Positions 7,691 through 15,377 of a stretch of DNA of 30,527 nucleotides are shown here, in pieces. Within the stretch, counting starts at the first letter, position 1. Each line of letters opens with the position of its first letter. The stretch lies in the NCBI GenBank assembly GCA_964434775.1, contig CAYSWH010000020.1, forward strand, positions 1 to 30,527. The letters are read 5' to 3'. This stretch comes from CAYSWH01 sp964434775. GTDB taxonomy: Bacteria > Patescibacteriota > JACMRA01. The position numbers and the translations under genes were made by a program. Under the pieces are notes generated by a model. It was given only the letters and a program-made list of their open reading frames with translations. It did not search any database and was not told where the DNA came from.

Positions 7691-8908
7691 ATGCTGCAGG
7701 CAATGATTTTTGATTCTACATATGACAAACATCGAGGGGCGGTGGCCTTTGTAAGACTTTTTAACGGAAAAATTCAAGCCGAACAGGAAATTTATTTTTT
7801 AGCTACCAAGACTAAGGGTGTTTGCCAGGAGGTTGGTTATTTTAAACCAAATATGGTGCCCTCAAAAAATTTGGAAAACGGGGAGGTAGGCTATGTTGTA
7901 ACCGGCCTCAAAGACTTGGAGCTGGTTAAAGTCGGAGATACTATTTCGGATAGCCATAACCCGGAAAACGCTTTGCCCGGATACAAGCAGGTGGAGCCAA
8001 AGGTTTTTTCGAGTATTTTTCCCACTGATGCAGATGACTACCCTAAACTCAGAGATTCAATTGCCAAACTAAAAATGAATGATGCTGCTTTAATTTATGA
8101 AGTAGAGCATATCCCAGCACTTGGATATGGCTACCGCTGCGGATTTTTGGGTCTTTTACATATGGATATTGTCCAAGAGAGGCTGAATAGGGAGTTTAAC
8201 ATTGATTTGGTCTTAACAACTCCTTCGGTTAAATACAAAGTAGAAAAAACAGATGGTGAAAATATTTACATTCATACTCCCAGCGAACTTCCGGATCCAA
8301 GTAAGATTCAAAGCATTGCCGAGCCGTGGGTAAAATTGGAAGTGATTACTCCCGAAGAGTATATTGGGAAAATTATTGAAATTGTTACTAGCCGTCGAGG
8401 TCAATATACAGGAATCAACCTCCTTTCACAAGGACAAATGCAAGTAACGGCAGATTTACCGCTAGCAGAAATGATCGTAGATTTTTATGATGATCTCAAA
8501 TCAAGTACCAAGGGTTACGCTACAATGTCTTACGAAATGACCGGATTTAAAGAAGATAACTTGGTGAAAATCGATATTTTGGTTAACCAAAAGAAAGTTG
8601 ATCCGCTGGCAATTATAGTTCACCGATCACAAGCAGAAGAAAAGGGCAGGGTAGTTTGCGAAAAATTAAAGGAACTAATCCCCAAGCAACTTTTTGAAAT
8701 TGCCGTTCAAGCAGCAATTGGCTCCCGGATTGTAGCTAGAGAAACCGTCAAAGCTTTTCGCAAAGATGTTACTGCCAAATTATATGGCGGGGATATGACC
8801 CGAAGGAAAAAACTTCTGGAAAAACAAAAAAAAGGTAAGAAGAGGATGAAAATGTTCGGAGATGTAGAAATTCCTCAAAGTGCGTTTTTGAATGTACTTA
8901 AAAAATAG
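7691..8908 (+). CDS. lepA: Elongation factor 4 (LepA) lacking the GTPase domain
   Basis: LepA/EF4 binds the ribosome and helps in translation initiation or back-translocation. This 405-aa protein matches LepA from the start of domain II to the end. Domain II begins at once (LQAMIFDSTYDKHRG). Then come domain III (SLFP-like region; ALGYGYRCGFLGLLHMDIVQERL, about 150-170), domain V and the LepA-specific C-terminal domain (YGGDMTRRKKLLEKQKKGKKRMK). Normal LepA is about 600 aa; the ~190-residue G domain with P-loop, switch regions and NKID is absent. An in-frame TAA lies five codons upstream and the preceding DNA is AT-rich and non-coding. The retained part is strongly conserved, so it is either functional, recently cut, or split from a G-domain gene elsewhere. 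The ATG at 7691 replaces the residue just before the conserved LQA. A three-base gap separates it from the next gene, so they are probably cotranscribed. Confidence 0.92.
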   Translation: MLQAMIFDSTYDKHRGAVAFVRLFNGKIQAEQEIYFLATKTKGVCQEVGYFKPNMVPSKNLENGEVGYVVTGLKDLELVKVGDTISDSHNPENALPGYKQVEPKVFSSIFPTDADDYPKLRDSIAKLKMNDAALIYEVEHIPALGYGYRCGFLGLLHMDIVQERLNREFNIDLVLTTPSVKYKVEKTDGENIYIHTPSELPDPSKIQSIAEPWVKLEVITPEEYIGKIIEIVTSRRGQYTGINLLSQGQMQVTADLPLAEMIVDFYDDLKSSTKGYATMSYEMTGFKEDNLVKIDILVNQKKVDPLAIIVHRSQAEEKGRVVCEKLKELIPKQLFEIAVQAAIGSRIVARETVKAFRKDVTAKLYGGDMTRRKKLLEKQKKGKKRMKMFGDVEIPQSAFLNVLKK

Positions 8909-8911
8909 TTT

Positions 8912-9754
8912 ATGGAAGAAGGATTTTTTGGTATATTTATATTCTTTTTTTTTGCAGTCTTCGGTTTTTCAGCATTCTTCATTTTCATTTTCTTGCTCAT
9001 CTTTGGATTTATCATTTTTTCCTTTATTCGCGAAAGAAGGCTAGCCGATTCTCCGGAATTTGCGATTACGGAAAAAAACTCGTTCGAGACTCTAGAAAAA
9101 CTGCTTCCTGAAGTAAACTTACAATCTCTTGACCTGGAAAATGCAGATAACATCCAGCAAATCTTTATTCATGAAGGGACTAGAGCCTTACGTAAATTTC
9201 GAGTGGTTACCGGCTTTTGTAACAAACAAGGAGAGCCGGTACTACTTGCTAGTGGAATGTTTTTTATTGAAATATACGGCGGATTTTTCTACAGCCAAAA
9301 GGAACCAAATAATCTTGGTTATATTACTTGTAAATTTGATAGCCATATATTGAAAATTAAAATACAAACCGGGGTTTTTAATTATTATTTGAATAACAAA
9401 CAGATAGCTCAGTTTTTTACGAGCAATAAATATATTGCTTTAACTGATAGTTATATTTGGCACGATAGAGATTACTTTGAATACGAACGTCCGGAGTTTA
9501 TGACAGATGAACAAAGACCGAGGATTATTAATTTTTATAACGATAACCAAGCTGGTTACCAAATTGCACAAGCCAAAGTTACAGATTCTCGATATTCTGC
9601 TATTGGCTACCACGAAATAAAAAGGAAATATAGTGGCGGAAACAACAACCATTCTAGTCCAAAAAGGATTCCCTTTGACGGAAGCGGTCATCTTAAATTT
9701 TATACAAATAAAATTTTGGCTTTTTACCTTACCGACAATATGTTTTTTGTTTAG
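8912..9754 (+). CDS. N-terminally membrane-anchored hypothetical protein
   Basis: A 280-aa protein with an extremely Phe/Ile-rich hydrophobic segment at residues 4-38, enough for a helical hairpin or one long span, then a basic patch (RERR) and a soluble domain. The soluble part (about 50-280) looks beta-rich (KIKIQTGVFNYYLNNKQIA, YIWHDRDYFEYERPEF) and has no catalytic motif that I recognise. The gene begins three bases after the lepA stop, so the two are likely cotranscribed. The 5' part contains runs of up to nine T (near 8946), which are prone to slippage or sequencing error. The function is unknown. Confidence 0.72.
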   Translation: MEEGFFGIFIFFFFAVFGFSAFFIFIFLLIFGFIIFSFIRERRLADSPEFAITEKNSFETLEKLLPEVNLQSLDLENADNIQQIFIHEGTRALRKFRVVTGFCNKQGEPVLLASGMFFIEIYGGFFYSQKEPNNLGYITCKFDSHILKIKIQTGVFNYYLNNKQIAQFFTSNKYIALTDSYIWHDRDYFEYERPEFMTDEQRPRIINFYNDNQAGYQIAQAKVTDSRYSAIGYHEIKRKYSGGNNNHSSPKRIPFDGSGHLKFYTNKILAFYLTDNMFFV

Positions 9755-9805
9755 AAGGATTCCCGTGCCTTATTTATCTAATATTTAAATCACTACAAAA
9801 CTTTA

Positions 9806-9856
9806 ATCAGGCACTCCCCACCCCCATTGCCCTTGCGGGCATTTCCCCCGAGTGAG
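9806..9856. repeat. GC-rich hairpin segment in AT-rich intergenic DNA
   Basis: A C-rich stretch around a small hairpin, GCCC (9829-9832), loop TTGC, GGGC (9837-9840), lies between two AT-only flanks. It might be a small repeat remnant. No second copy is seen here. It lacks a T-run directly after the stem, so it is not a standard terminator. The rest of 9755-10032 holds no gene that I can support. Confidence 0.4.
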
Positions 9857-10032
9857 GAAAAGACAATTCAAATTATACGAAACAATTAATATTTTTATAA
9901 TCTTAAAATATAAAACCCTAAACAGAAAATTCTAAAAACATCTAGACTTTTTTCTCCTGATTTCTATACTTTCACATGTTATCTAAGGAGTATTGTTGAC
10001 TTTTTCAAAATAATATCACAGTCTGAATAATT

Positions 10033-10485
10033 ATGATATATCTCGCTTCCGATCACGCCGGTTTTGAACTCAAAAAAGTAATATTTGAACATTTGCAAAA
10101 TCAAGGTTTAGATATTGAAGATGTTGGGCCTCATGAATACGATAAAGATGACGATTATCCCGATTTTATATTTCCTACCTGCGAGAAAGTTGCCCTAAGT
10201 AAAGGAAATTTGGGTATTATTTTGGGAGGTTCCGGTCAAGGGGAAGCCATTGCAGCCAACAAAGTCAAAGGAATTAGAGCTGCTCTCTTTTATGGTGGAT
10301 CTAAAGATATTTTAACCCTCTCCAAAACTCACAATAACGCCAATGTTTTATCCTTGGGAGCTAGATTTTTATCAAAAAGTGAGGTGGTTGAAGCAATCAC
10401 TGTTTGGCTGGAAACCAAATTTCCTGTAGAGGAAAGGCATGTGAGAAGGTTAACTAAGATCTCTATTTACGAAGAGAATAGATAG
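10033..10485 (+). CDS. rpiB: Ribose-5-phosphate isomerase B, Cys-less (mycobacterial-type) active site
   Basis: Interconverts ribulose 5-phosphate and ribose 5-phosphate in the cytoplasm (non-oxidative pentose phosphate pathway). The 150-aa length is typical. Family motifs are in place: LASDHAGFELK (4-14), the anion-binding loop GGSGQGEAIAANKVKGIRAAL (begins at 65) and THNNANVLSLGARF (99-112). E. coli RpiB has a catalytic Cys in the loop (CGTGIG). Here that position is Gly and E71 follows the loop, as in Mycobacterium tuberculosis RpiB (GGSGNGEQ), where the Glu is the base. The basic C-terminal region (RHVRRLTKI) fits phosphate binding. The gene stands alone. No Shine-Dalgarno sequence is present. 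The related sugar isomerases LacA/LacB are the main alternative. Confidence 0.92.
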   Translation: MIYLASDHAGFELKKVIFEHLQNQGLDIEDVGPHEYDKDDDYPDFIFPTCEKVALSKGNLGIILGGSGQGEAIAANKVKGIRAALFYGGSKDILTLSKTHNNANVLSLGARFLSKSEVVEAITVWLETKFPVEERHVRRLTKISIYEENR

Positions 10486-10571
10486 AGCGGACAATAACTT
10501 AATTATTTATAATCCTCGTTACAACAATGCCGGGGTAATAAATATTTTTTGAAAACTATCACTAAAAAAAT

Positions 10572-11456
10572 TTAAGAATATTTTATTTTTTGTCTTGAAG
10601 CAACAAAAATACCTTCTTCTGATTTAACCTGGAAGTTAATTGGTTTATTTGTAAAATCAATATGCTTTTCTTCTATAACAAATCCTCCATATTTATTTGC
10701 CAAGTAATGTATAAACTCATCAAAATCCTTTTCCGAAATACCTGCTTTTAGGATATTTTCAATTATCCCATAAAATGGGAGGTTGTACTCAACTCTTCGA
10801 AACCCGAAACCTCCAAAAACTAGTATAAAATCAGAAAGAAAATTTAGACCTCCGTATTTTGGATTTACAGGAACAAAGGCGATATATGACGGACGGGTAA
10901 TAGCTAATCCGCGATTTACGCTTAGTCCCTTTACCAAATCAGTATTGTTAAGACTGACTTCATTAAATGATTGAGAATAGAAACTAAGGGAATTTTCAAG
11001 AATAGATTGAATTTTACTATCATTCAATAGGATTAGGTAGCCCCACAAATCTTGTAACCTTGCAGTAAAATTAATACTAAAATAACCGGGAATTTTTATT
11101 GAGTTAGTTAGAGCTGAAACTTTTAATTTATCTCTTTCAATAGATGATACCGGTAACTGTTTAATTTTTCCAAATCTGGATCTGTAGTAAACCCTTCTTG
11201 TAGTTAGGTAGCAGTTTCCTGAAAGTATCCATGGTGAGAAAATTAGCACTAAGTTAAGAATATTTATGGTTATAAATATAATCGGCGTTACCGGATCTTC
11301 TATAGTTATGAGGATAGATCCAAAATATAATAAAGAAAACGGGATGAATAAAGAACAAATAATCAATACAAATACTTGGAAGAATGGATGCATTCCCGCT
11401 TGAAACAAGAGTTTCTCATTAATATAAGGTTCAAAAGGCAATTTAGTCATTTTCAT
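10572..11456 (-). CDS. Membrane protein with bacterial PH-like domain
   Basis: A 294-aa protein with two membrane spans (about 24-46 and 56-78) followed by a cytoplasmic region. Residues about 79-150 resemble bacterial PH domains of the YdbS/bPH type: CYLTTRRVYYRSRFGKIKQLPVSSIERDKL has the usual pattern of Thr-x-Arg-Arg, a strand with 'G', and 'lp...I'. The C-terminal half is of unknown type (GLAITRPSYIAFVPVNP, then FGGFGFRRVEYNL). Proteins of this layout are common and mostly uncharacterised. A good promoter sits at 11482-11510 and AGGA lies five bases before the ATG, one of the few Shine-Dalgarno-like sites in the window. The PH assignment is by motif pattern and only moderately certain. 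Confidence 0.7.
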   Translation of the reverse strand: MKMTKLPFEPYINEKLLFQAGMHPFFQVFVLIICSLFIPFSLLYFGSILITIEDPVTPIIFITINILNLVLIFSPWILSGNCYLTTRRVYYRSRFGKIKQLPVSSIERDKLKVSALTNSIKIPGYFSINFTARLQDLWGYLILLNDSKIQSILENSLSFYSQSFNEVSLNNTDLVKGLSVNRGLAITRPSYIAFVPVNPKYGGLNFLSDFILVFGGFGFRRVEYNLPFYGIIENILKAGISEKDFDEFIHYLANKYGGFVIEEKHIDFTNKPINFQVKSEEGIFVASRQKIKYS

Positions 11457-11481
11457 TTTTTATCCTAAATGCAGAAAATTC

Positions 11482-11510
11482 TATAAATCTCATTTTTTAA
11501 AGCTTGTCAA
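11482..11510 (-). promoter_or_regulatory. Promoter for the PH-like membrane protein gene
   Basis: On the minus strand TTGACA (11505-11510) is followed after 17 bases by TTTATA (11482-11487), giving a leader of about 20 bases before the ATG at 11456. Confidence 0.6.
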
Positions 11511-11595
11511 CTTGACTAATTTACTTATTATAGTAACTAATTGTTTTATAGAAAAAAATGAAGGTTATAAGCCTTTTATACGCATTACTTGATAT

Positions 11596-11919
11596 ATGCT
11601 ATTAATTTCTGTTGCTACTATTTACCTCCTGCTCATCACGGTTACTACCGCTTTTCAAGTAGGTTTAGTATTGGGTAAACCCTGGGGAGAATGGACTATG
11701 GGAGGATTAAACAGGAGTTTTGCCGATAAAATTTAAATTTGCTGCTTTTCTTTCAATTATTATTTTATTCTTTTTTGGGCTGGTTGTAATCGACCATGTT
11801 AACCTTTTTGGGATCGATCTTGGGCTAATGCTGCTACCAAGAGTCAAAAAGAAAGAAAATTATGGTTACCGATCACAATTGTTATGCTGATTAGTAGTTT
11901 ATATTTATTTCTAAGTTAA
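11596..11919 (+). pseudogene. Frameshifted remnant of a small conserved membrane protein
   Basis: The first frame (11596-11736, 46 codons) reads as a membrane segment ending TAFQVGLVLGKPWGEWTMGG..., then a TAA. A +1 shift near 11730 continues as KFAAFLSIIILFFFGLVVIDH. A second shift near 11810 continues as WANAATKSQKERKLWLP and a final hydrophobic helix ending at the stop 11917-11919. Together these match the order of a small bacterial membrane protein family with 'PWGE..MGG' near the N-terminus and 'TPSK.ER..W.P' before the last helix (recalled from memory, no Pfam name known to me). About 25-40 residues between the second and third parts also seem missing. Two frameshifts plus a deletion make sequencing error alone unlikely. 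The remaining intergenic DNA of 11457-12068 contains only regulatory sequence. Confidence 0.75.
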
Positions 11920-11993
11920 TTTTAGCTTTTACGATAATTCTTTCCTGTAATTAAGAGTCTAATTTGATTGGAAACAAATACAGGAGTAAAAAA

Positions 11994-12010
11994 ATGCAAC
12001 TAAGTTGCAT
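11994..12010. promoter_or_regulatory. Perfect 17-bp palindrome, Fur/Zur-like operator
   Basis: ATGCAACT-A-AGTTGCAT, two 8-base arms around one base, 59 bases upstream of the COG0523 GTPase start. The inner 7-1-7 layout is that of Fur-family operators. YciC-type COG0523 genes are commonly Zur-controlled, so a zinc-responsive operator is the natural inference. The regulator gene is not in the window and the base sequence is not a Zur consensus I can match with certainty. Confidence 0.6.
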
Positions 12011-12033
12011 AAATTGGAATTTTTATTTATTGT
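12005..12033 (+). promoter_or_regulatory. Candidate promoter overlapping the palindrome
   Basis: TTGCAT (12005-12010, the right end of the palindrome), 17 bases, then TATTGT (12028-12033). A repressor on the palindrome would cover this -35 box. Confidence 0.4.
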
Positions 12034-12068
12034 TTATTTACTTATTAATAAGTTAAAATCATATTTTT

Positions 12069-13223
12069 ATGAATATTCTTAATTTAAAAAGATCGTCCAA
12101 ATTACCTGTGACTGTTTTATCCGGTTTTTTAGGTAGTGGCAAAACTACCTTGCTTAAACATGTTTTAGAAAATAGAGAGGGTCTAAAAGTGGCGGTTATT
12201 GTTAATGACATGAACGAAATAAACATTGATGCAGAGTTAATTAAGAAAAGCGGAGCAAATTTGTCTCAAACAGAAGAAAAAATGGTAGAAATGAGCAATG
12301 GTTGTATTTGTTGTACCCTTCGTGAAGATTTACTAGTCGAAATAAAAAATCTTGCATTGGCAAATAAGTATGATTATTTAGTTATTGAGAGTAGTGGGAT
12401 TAGCGAACCTCTACCTGTTGCCCAGACTTTTACTTTTGAAGATGAGAATGGTCAGAGTTTGGGTGAATATGCCAATCTTGATACCATGGTTACTATTGTA
12501 GATGCTTCCAATTTTTTCGATACCTATACTCAGGGAAAAACTCTAAAAGATGACGGTCAGGAAATAAGTGAGGAGGATACTAGATCTTTATCACACCTAC
12601 TTACCGACCAAGTGGAATTTGCTAATGTTATTTTGCTTAATAAAATTGATTTAGTGAGTGAAGAGATGAAAGAGGTAATCATTCAATTACTAAAAAAACT
12701 TAACCCTAAAGCGATAATAATTCCAACTGAAAACTCTCAGGTTGAATTGAAAAATATTATTAATACCGGGATTTTTGACTTAGAAAAAGCAATGAGTAAT
12801 CCCGGCTGGCTGAAAGAATTACAACAAGAACATATTCCGGAAACTGAAGAGTATGGAATAAGTAGTTTTGTATACAAGGCTAGAAAACCCTTTCAATTTA
12901 ATAAGTTAAATAATTTTTTAAATGGAGGTGCAATTTTGCCGGGGGTAATTAGAGCAAAAGGTTTTTATTGGCTGGATGAAGATCCGGTTTATATTTATGA
13001 ATACGCTCAAGCAGGAGTAAATGTAAGTTTTGGCAATAAAGTGGGTATTTGGTGGGCTGCCGCTCCTGAGGAATATTGGCCAAGTGAACAAGAAAGCATA
13101 GATCGTATTGAAGATCTTTTTGTTGGTGAAAACGGCGATAGAAGACAGGAGATAGTTTTTATTGGAGTTGAAATGAACAAAGAGGATATCTGCAAAAAAC
13201 TTGATGAGTGCTTGGTTGAGTGA
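12069..13223 (+). CDS. COG0523 (G3E family) GTPase, YciC/ZigA-type zinc chaperone
   Basis: A cytoplasmic metallochaperone GTPase thought to deliver zinc to client enzymes under zinc shortage. The G domain shows the P-loop GFLGSGKTT (19-27), the family metal motif CICC at 79-82 within NGCICCTLRED, the Walker B-like VIESSGISEP (105-114) and NKID (191-194). The CobW C-terminal domain runs about 258-379. The segment ILPGVIRAKGFYWL with GIWWAAAPEEYWP marks the YciC/ZigA branch rather than CobW or the nitrile hydratase activator. The 384-aa length is normal. The upstream palindrome at 11994-12010 and overlapping promoter suggest repression by a Fur-family (Zur-like) protein. A hairpin terminator follows at 13337-13366. 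The ATG at 12069 gives the expected ~15-residue lead-in to the P-loop. Confidence 0.9.
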   Translation: MNILNLKRSSKLPVTVLSGFLGSGKTTLLKHVLENREGLKVAVIVNDMNEINIDAELIKKSGANLSQTEEKMVEMSNGCICCTLREDLLVEIKNLALANKYDYLVIESSGISEPLPVAQTFTFEDENGQSLGEYANLDTMVTIVDASNFFDTYTQGKTLKDDGQEISEEDTRSLSHLLTDQVEFANVILLNKIDLVSEEMKEVIIQLLKKLNPKAIIIPTENSQVELKNIINTGIFDLEKAMSNPGWLKELQQEHIPETEEYGISSFVYKARKPFQFNKLNNFLNGGAILPGVIRAKGFYWLDEDPVYIYEYAQAGVNVSFGNKVGIWWAAAPEEYWPSEQESIDRIEDLFVGENGDRRQEIVFIGVEMNKEDICKKLDECLVE

Positions 13224-13299
13224 TATAGTTAGACCAGTTTCAATTGTTTGTTTTGTTAGTAAAAGCTGAAATGAGCTTGGGTATATTAACTACATTAAC

Positions 13300-13357
13300 C
13301 TAGACATTTCCAAATTTTACTCGGAGGAAGATCGTCACCCTGAACTTGTTTCAGGGT
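13300..13357 (-). repeat. Dispersed modular repeat element, short copy C
   Basis: A minimal version of copies A and B read on the minus strand. It has the core palindrome (CCCTGAAA... TTCAGGGTGACGA), then a short variable stretch and the shared tail GGAAATGTCTAG (13300-13311). The 22-base units and the head are missing. The palindrome doubles as the terminator of the plus-strand GTPase gene. Confidence 0.65.
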
Positions 13358-13366
13358 CTTTTTATT
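13337..13366 (+). terminator. Rho-independent terminator of the COG0523 gene
   Basis: Perfect 8-bp stem ACCCTGAA (13337-13344) / TTCAGGGT (13350-13357), loop CTTGT, followed by CTTTTTATT. It lies 114 bases after the stop and is formed by repeat copy C. Confidence 0.75.
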
Positions 13367-13442
13367 GCTCTACGATTAGCCATTATCCATAATAAAATGC
13401 CTACTTACTATTTAAATGAATTATTGTGGATAAATACTCACT

Positions 13443-14495
13443 CTAACCCTCAAACACACCTAAATTTTTCTCTCCGCCAAATTCTTCTTCCAAATGTTCA
13501 TAAACTGACTCTGAAAAAAGGTTAAAATTTGCTGATTTTGCTTCTAGCTTTGATAATTTAATTTTAAGAGGTTTTAAATCATTGATAGATTGTTGATTCA
13601 TATACTCCTGTAAAACTTTCTCAGAATAAAAACTATAAAGTCGGATTGAGGGTAGGGTGGAAATGAAGGTTAAATTGGCGTTAAACGCCTTAGATAAGAG
13701 GAAAACTGCCTCTCTGGCATCAAAATATATGGAATTTTGGTCTTGAATGTACATACTGTTTGCTTCATCGACCATTATTATTTCGGTAAGCTCTTGAAAA
13801 GGGAGGAAAATTCCGTTTCTGGTAGAAAGAAAAATATCGGTTGTATTATTTTCATTTTTTTCTGTTTTTAGTAAATTAAGTACTGCTGATTTAGCTGACT
13901 TGGTTTTGTCACCGGAATAGAAATGAAAATTTATTTTGGAAATAATTTCAGGGTTATCTTTAAGATAATTTTTAATTTCAGAGTATATTTTATTGAGATA
14001 TTTTTTCTCGGGAAATATTATTAGAATTTTTTTGTTTATATTGTTTTTATATATAACGTTTCGTATAAGGTACATTATACGCACTGTAATATCTATATCC
14101 AAAAGAAAATCAACCTTCCCATAAACACCATCTAATCGGTCTTTATGAGTAATTGGTTCAATATTTTTCCATTCTTTTTTCGGAAGACTATATAATGGTT
14201 GAAAATAGCTATTTAAGCAAAGATTTATTTGATTAAAAGTGTTAGTTGAAAATAATTTAAGGAAATTGATATGTTGATGATTAAATTTAAATGGTGTAAT
14301 ACTTTTAACTTCCTTAATTTTATTTGTATCATAAATATTATCTTGAATTGCTTCACTCAAGACCAAACCCCATTCATTTTTATTCTTAATAGGCACTTCA
14401 ACAATTGAACCTTCTTCCAATTCTTGCTTTGAAGAATATGTTAAAACTTTTATCGGCAATCTCCTTGCCGGGATTATATTATAATATTTAGTCAC
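13443..14495 (-). CDS. PriA-like protein: N-terminal half only, Walker A lost
   Basis: PriA restarts stalled replication forks; full-length PriA is about 730 aa. This 350-aa protein aligns with its N-terminal half. Residues 3-48 match the 3'-DNA-binding domain (ELEEGSIVEVPIKNKNEWGLVL). Helicase lobe 1 is recognisable: PE at 162-163, STRNGIFLPF (224-233, PriA GTRSALFAPF), VDEAN (242-246, PriA DEEH) and STLPS (279-283, PriA SATPS). The position of the Walker A motif reads DIDITVRI (133-140) instead of GxxGSGKT. The protein ends where PriA motif IV (LLFLNRRG) would be, so the zinc-binding region and lobe 2 are missing. ATP hydrolysis is therefore unlikely; DNA binding may remain. The start is GTG at 14495. 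It is upstream of nothing obvious; 24 bases separate it from the PIG-L gene. Confidence 0.75.
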   Translation of the reverse strand: MTKYYNIIPARRLPIKVLTYSSKQELEEGSIVEVPIKNKNEWGLVLSEAIQDNIYDTNKIKEVKSITPFKFNHQHINFLKLFSTNTFNQINLCLNSYFQPLYSLPKKEWKNIEPITHKDRLDGVYGKVDFLLDIDITVRIMYLIRNVIYKNNINKKILIIFPEKKYLNKIYSEIKNYLKDNPEIISKINFHFYSGDKTKSAKSAVLNLLKTEKNENNTTDIFLSTRNGIFLPFQELTEIIMVDEANSMYIQDQNSIYFDAREAVFLLSKAFNANLTFISTLPSIRLYSFYSEKVLQEYMNQQSINDLKPLKIKLSKLEAKSANFNLFSESVYEHLEEEFGGEKNLGVFEG

Positions 14496-14519
14496 TAAAC
14501 AATATTAAAAATGGTTGAT

Positions 14520-15191
14520 TTACTTTTTGTTTATTCTAAAGCACTCCTCTTTATTAAGTTTCTCAAAAATCTTCACTGTAGAAGAAATATTTTTAACTTG
14601 TGATCGATGTTTGCCAATCGCCTCCATTTTTGTATCAAAGAAGTTCGAAATATCTACAACTTTATCAATATCATGATTTGCAAAGCCTTGCGGTGAGAAA
14701 ACAAAGTAATTCTTATAGCCGTAATTCTCAAGGATTTCTCTAGCTTCGTGAGAAAGACAATAATACCATATTTCTTGTAAATAATCCAAACGTTTAAATA
14801 AGTAACTGGATACCGAGGAAACTACCATATGATCCGGATGACCGGAAACACCTCCAAGGTCATATGTTATAATTCTTTGAGGTTTGAGTTCTTCCAAAAT
14901 ACTTTTTACTTTTTCAGCAATTGAGTGATAGTTGTTTAAGCAAAGTCTACCGTCAGGATAATCTAAAAAATGAACTCCCTCTACTCCCAATAAATCACAA
15001 GCTTGTCTCAACTCCTTCTTTCTTATTTCTGCTAGACTTTCATCTGCTTTTTTGGGAACAAATCTTTGACCTGAAGCCCCATCAGTCACACAAACTAAAT
15101 CCACTCTCCCCTGCCCCGCCAGTTCAGTAATCGTTCCGGCAGGACCATATGATTCATCGTCAGGATGAGCAAAGATACACATTGTTTGCAT
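14520..15191 (-). CDS. PIG-L / LmbE family zinc-dependent deacetylase
   Basis: A family that removes acetyl groups from N-acetylglucosamine-type substrates (glycolipids, bacillithiol or mycothiol precursors). The zinc site is intact: AHPDDE (8-13) near the N-terminus and HPDH (118-121). VCVTDGASG (34-41) is also typical. The 223-aa length is normal. The first domain is a Rossmann-like fold and no membrane anchor is present. The substrate cannot be told from sequence. It lies 24 bases upstream of the PriA-like gene on the same strand, so they may be cotranscribed. The ATG at 15191 and a second ATG three codons later are both possible starts; the second would place the His close to the N-terminus, as in many family members. 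Confidence 0.9.
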   Translation of the reverse strand: MQTMCIFAHPDDESYGPAGTITELAGQGRVDLVCVTDGASGQRFVPKKADESLAEIRKKELRQACDLLGVEGVHFLDYPDGRLCLNNYHSIAEKVKSILEELKPQRIITYDLGGVSGHPDHMVVSSVSSYLFKRLDYLQEIWYYCLSHEAREILENYGYKNYFVFSPQGFANHDIDKVVDISNFFDTKMEAIGKHRSQVKNISSTVKIFEKLNKEECFRINKK

Positions 15192-15377
15192 GGTTTAGTT
15201 ATAAAACTAATTAGATTTTTTGTAAAGGAGGGTTTCAAAATAATAATTTTTTAATTATTTCTTAATTATCGATAAATATTAAGCACTTCCTTAACTGGAC
15301 AACATCTGATTAATGTTTTTACCTTCTTTCCTAAGGTTTAAATCAAACTATTATAAAAACTAATTAAATTATAAAAT

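Noticed and set aside
9945..9966. A fourth copy of the repeat tail (ATCTAGAC followed by TTTTTTCTCC)
   Set aside because: The match needs a gap, lacks the core palindrome, and is short enough to be chance in AT-rich DNA.
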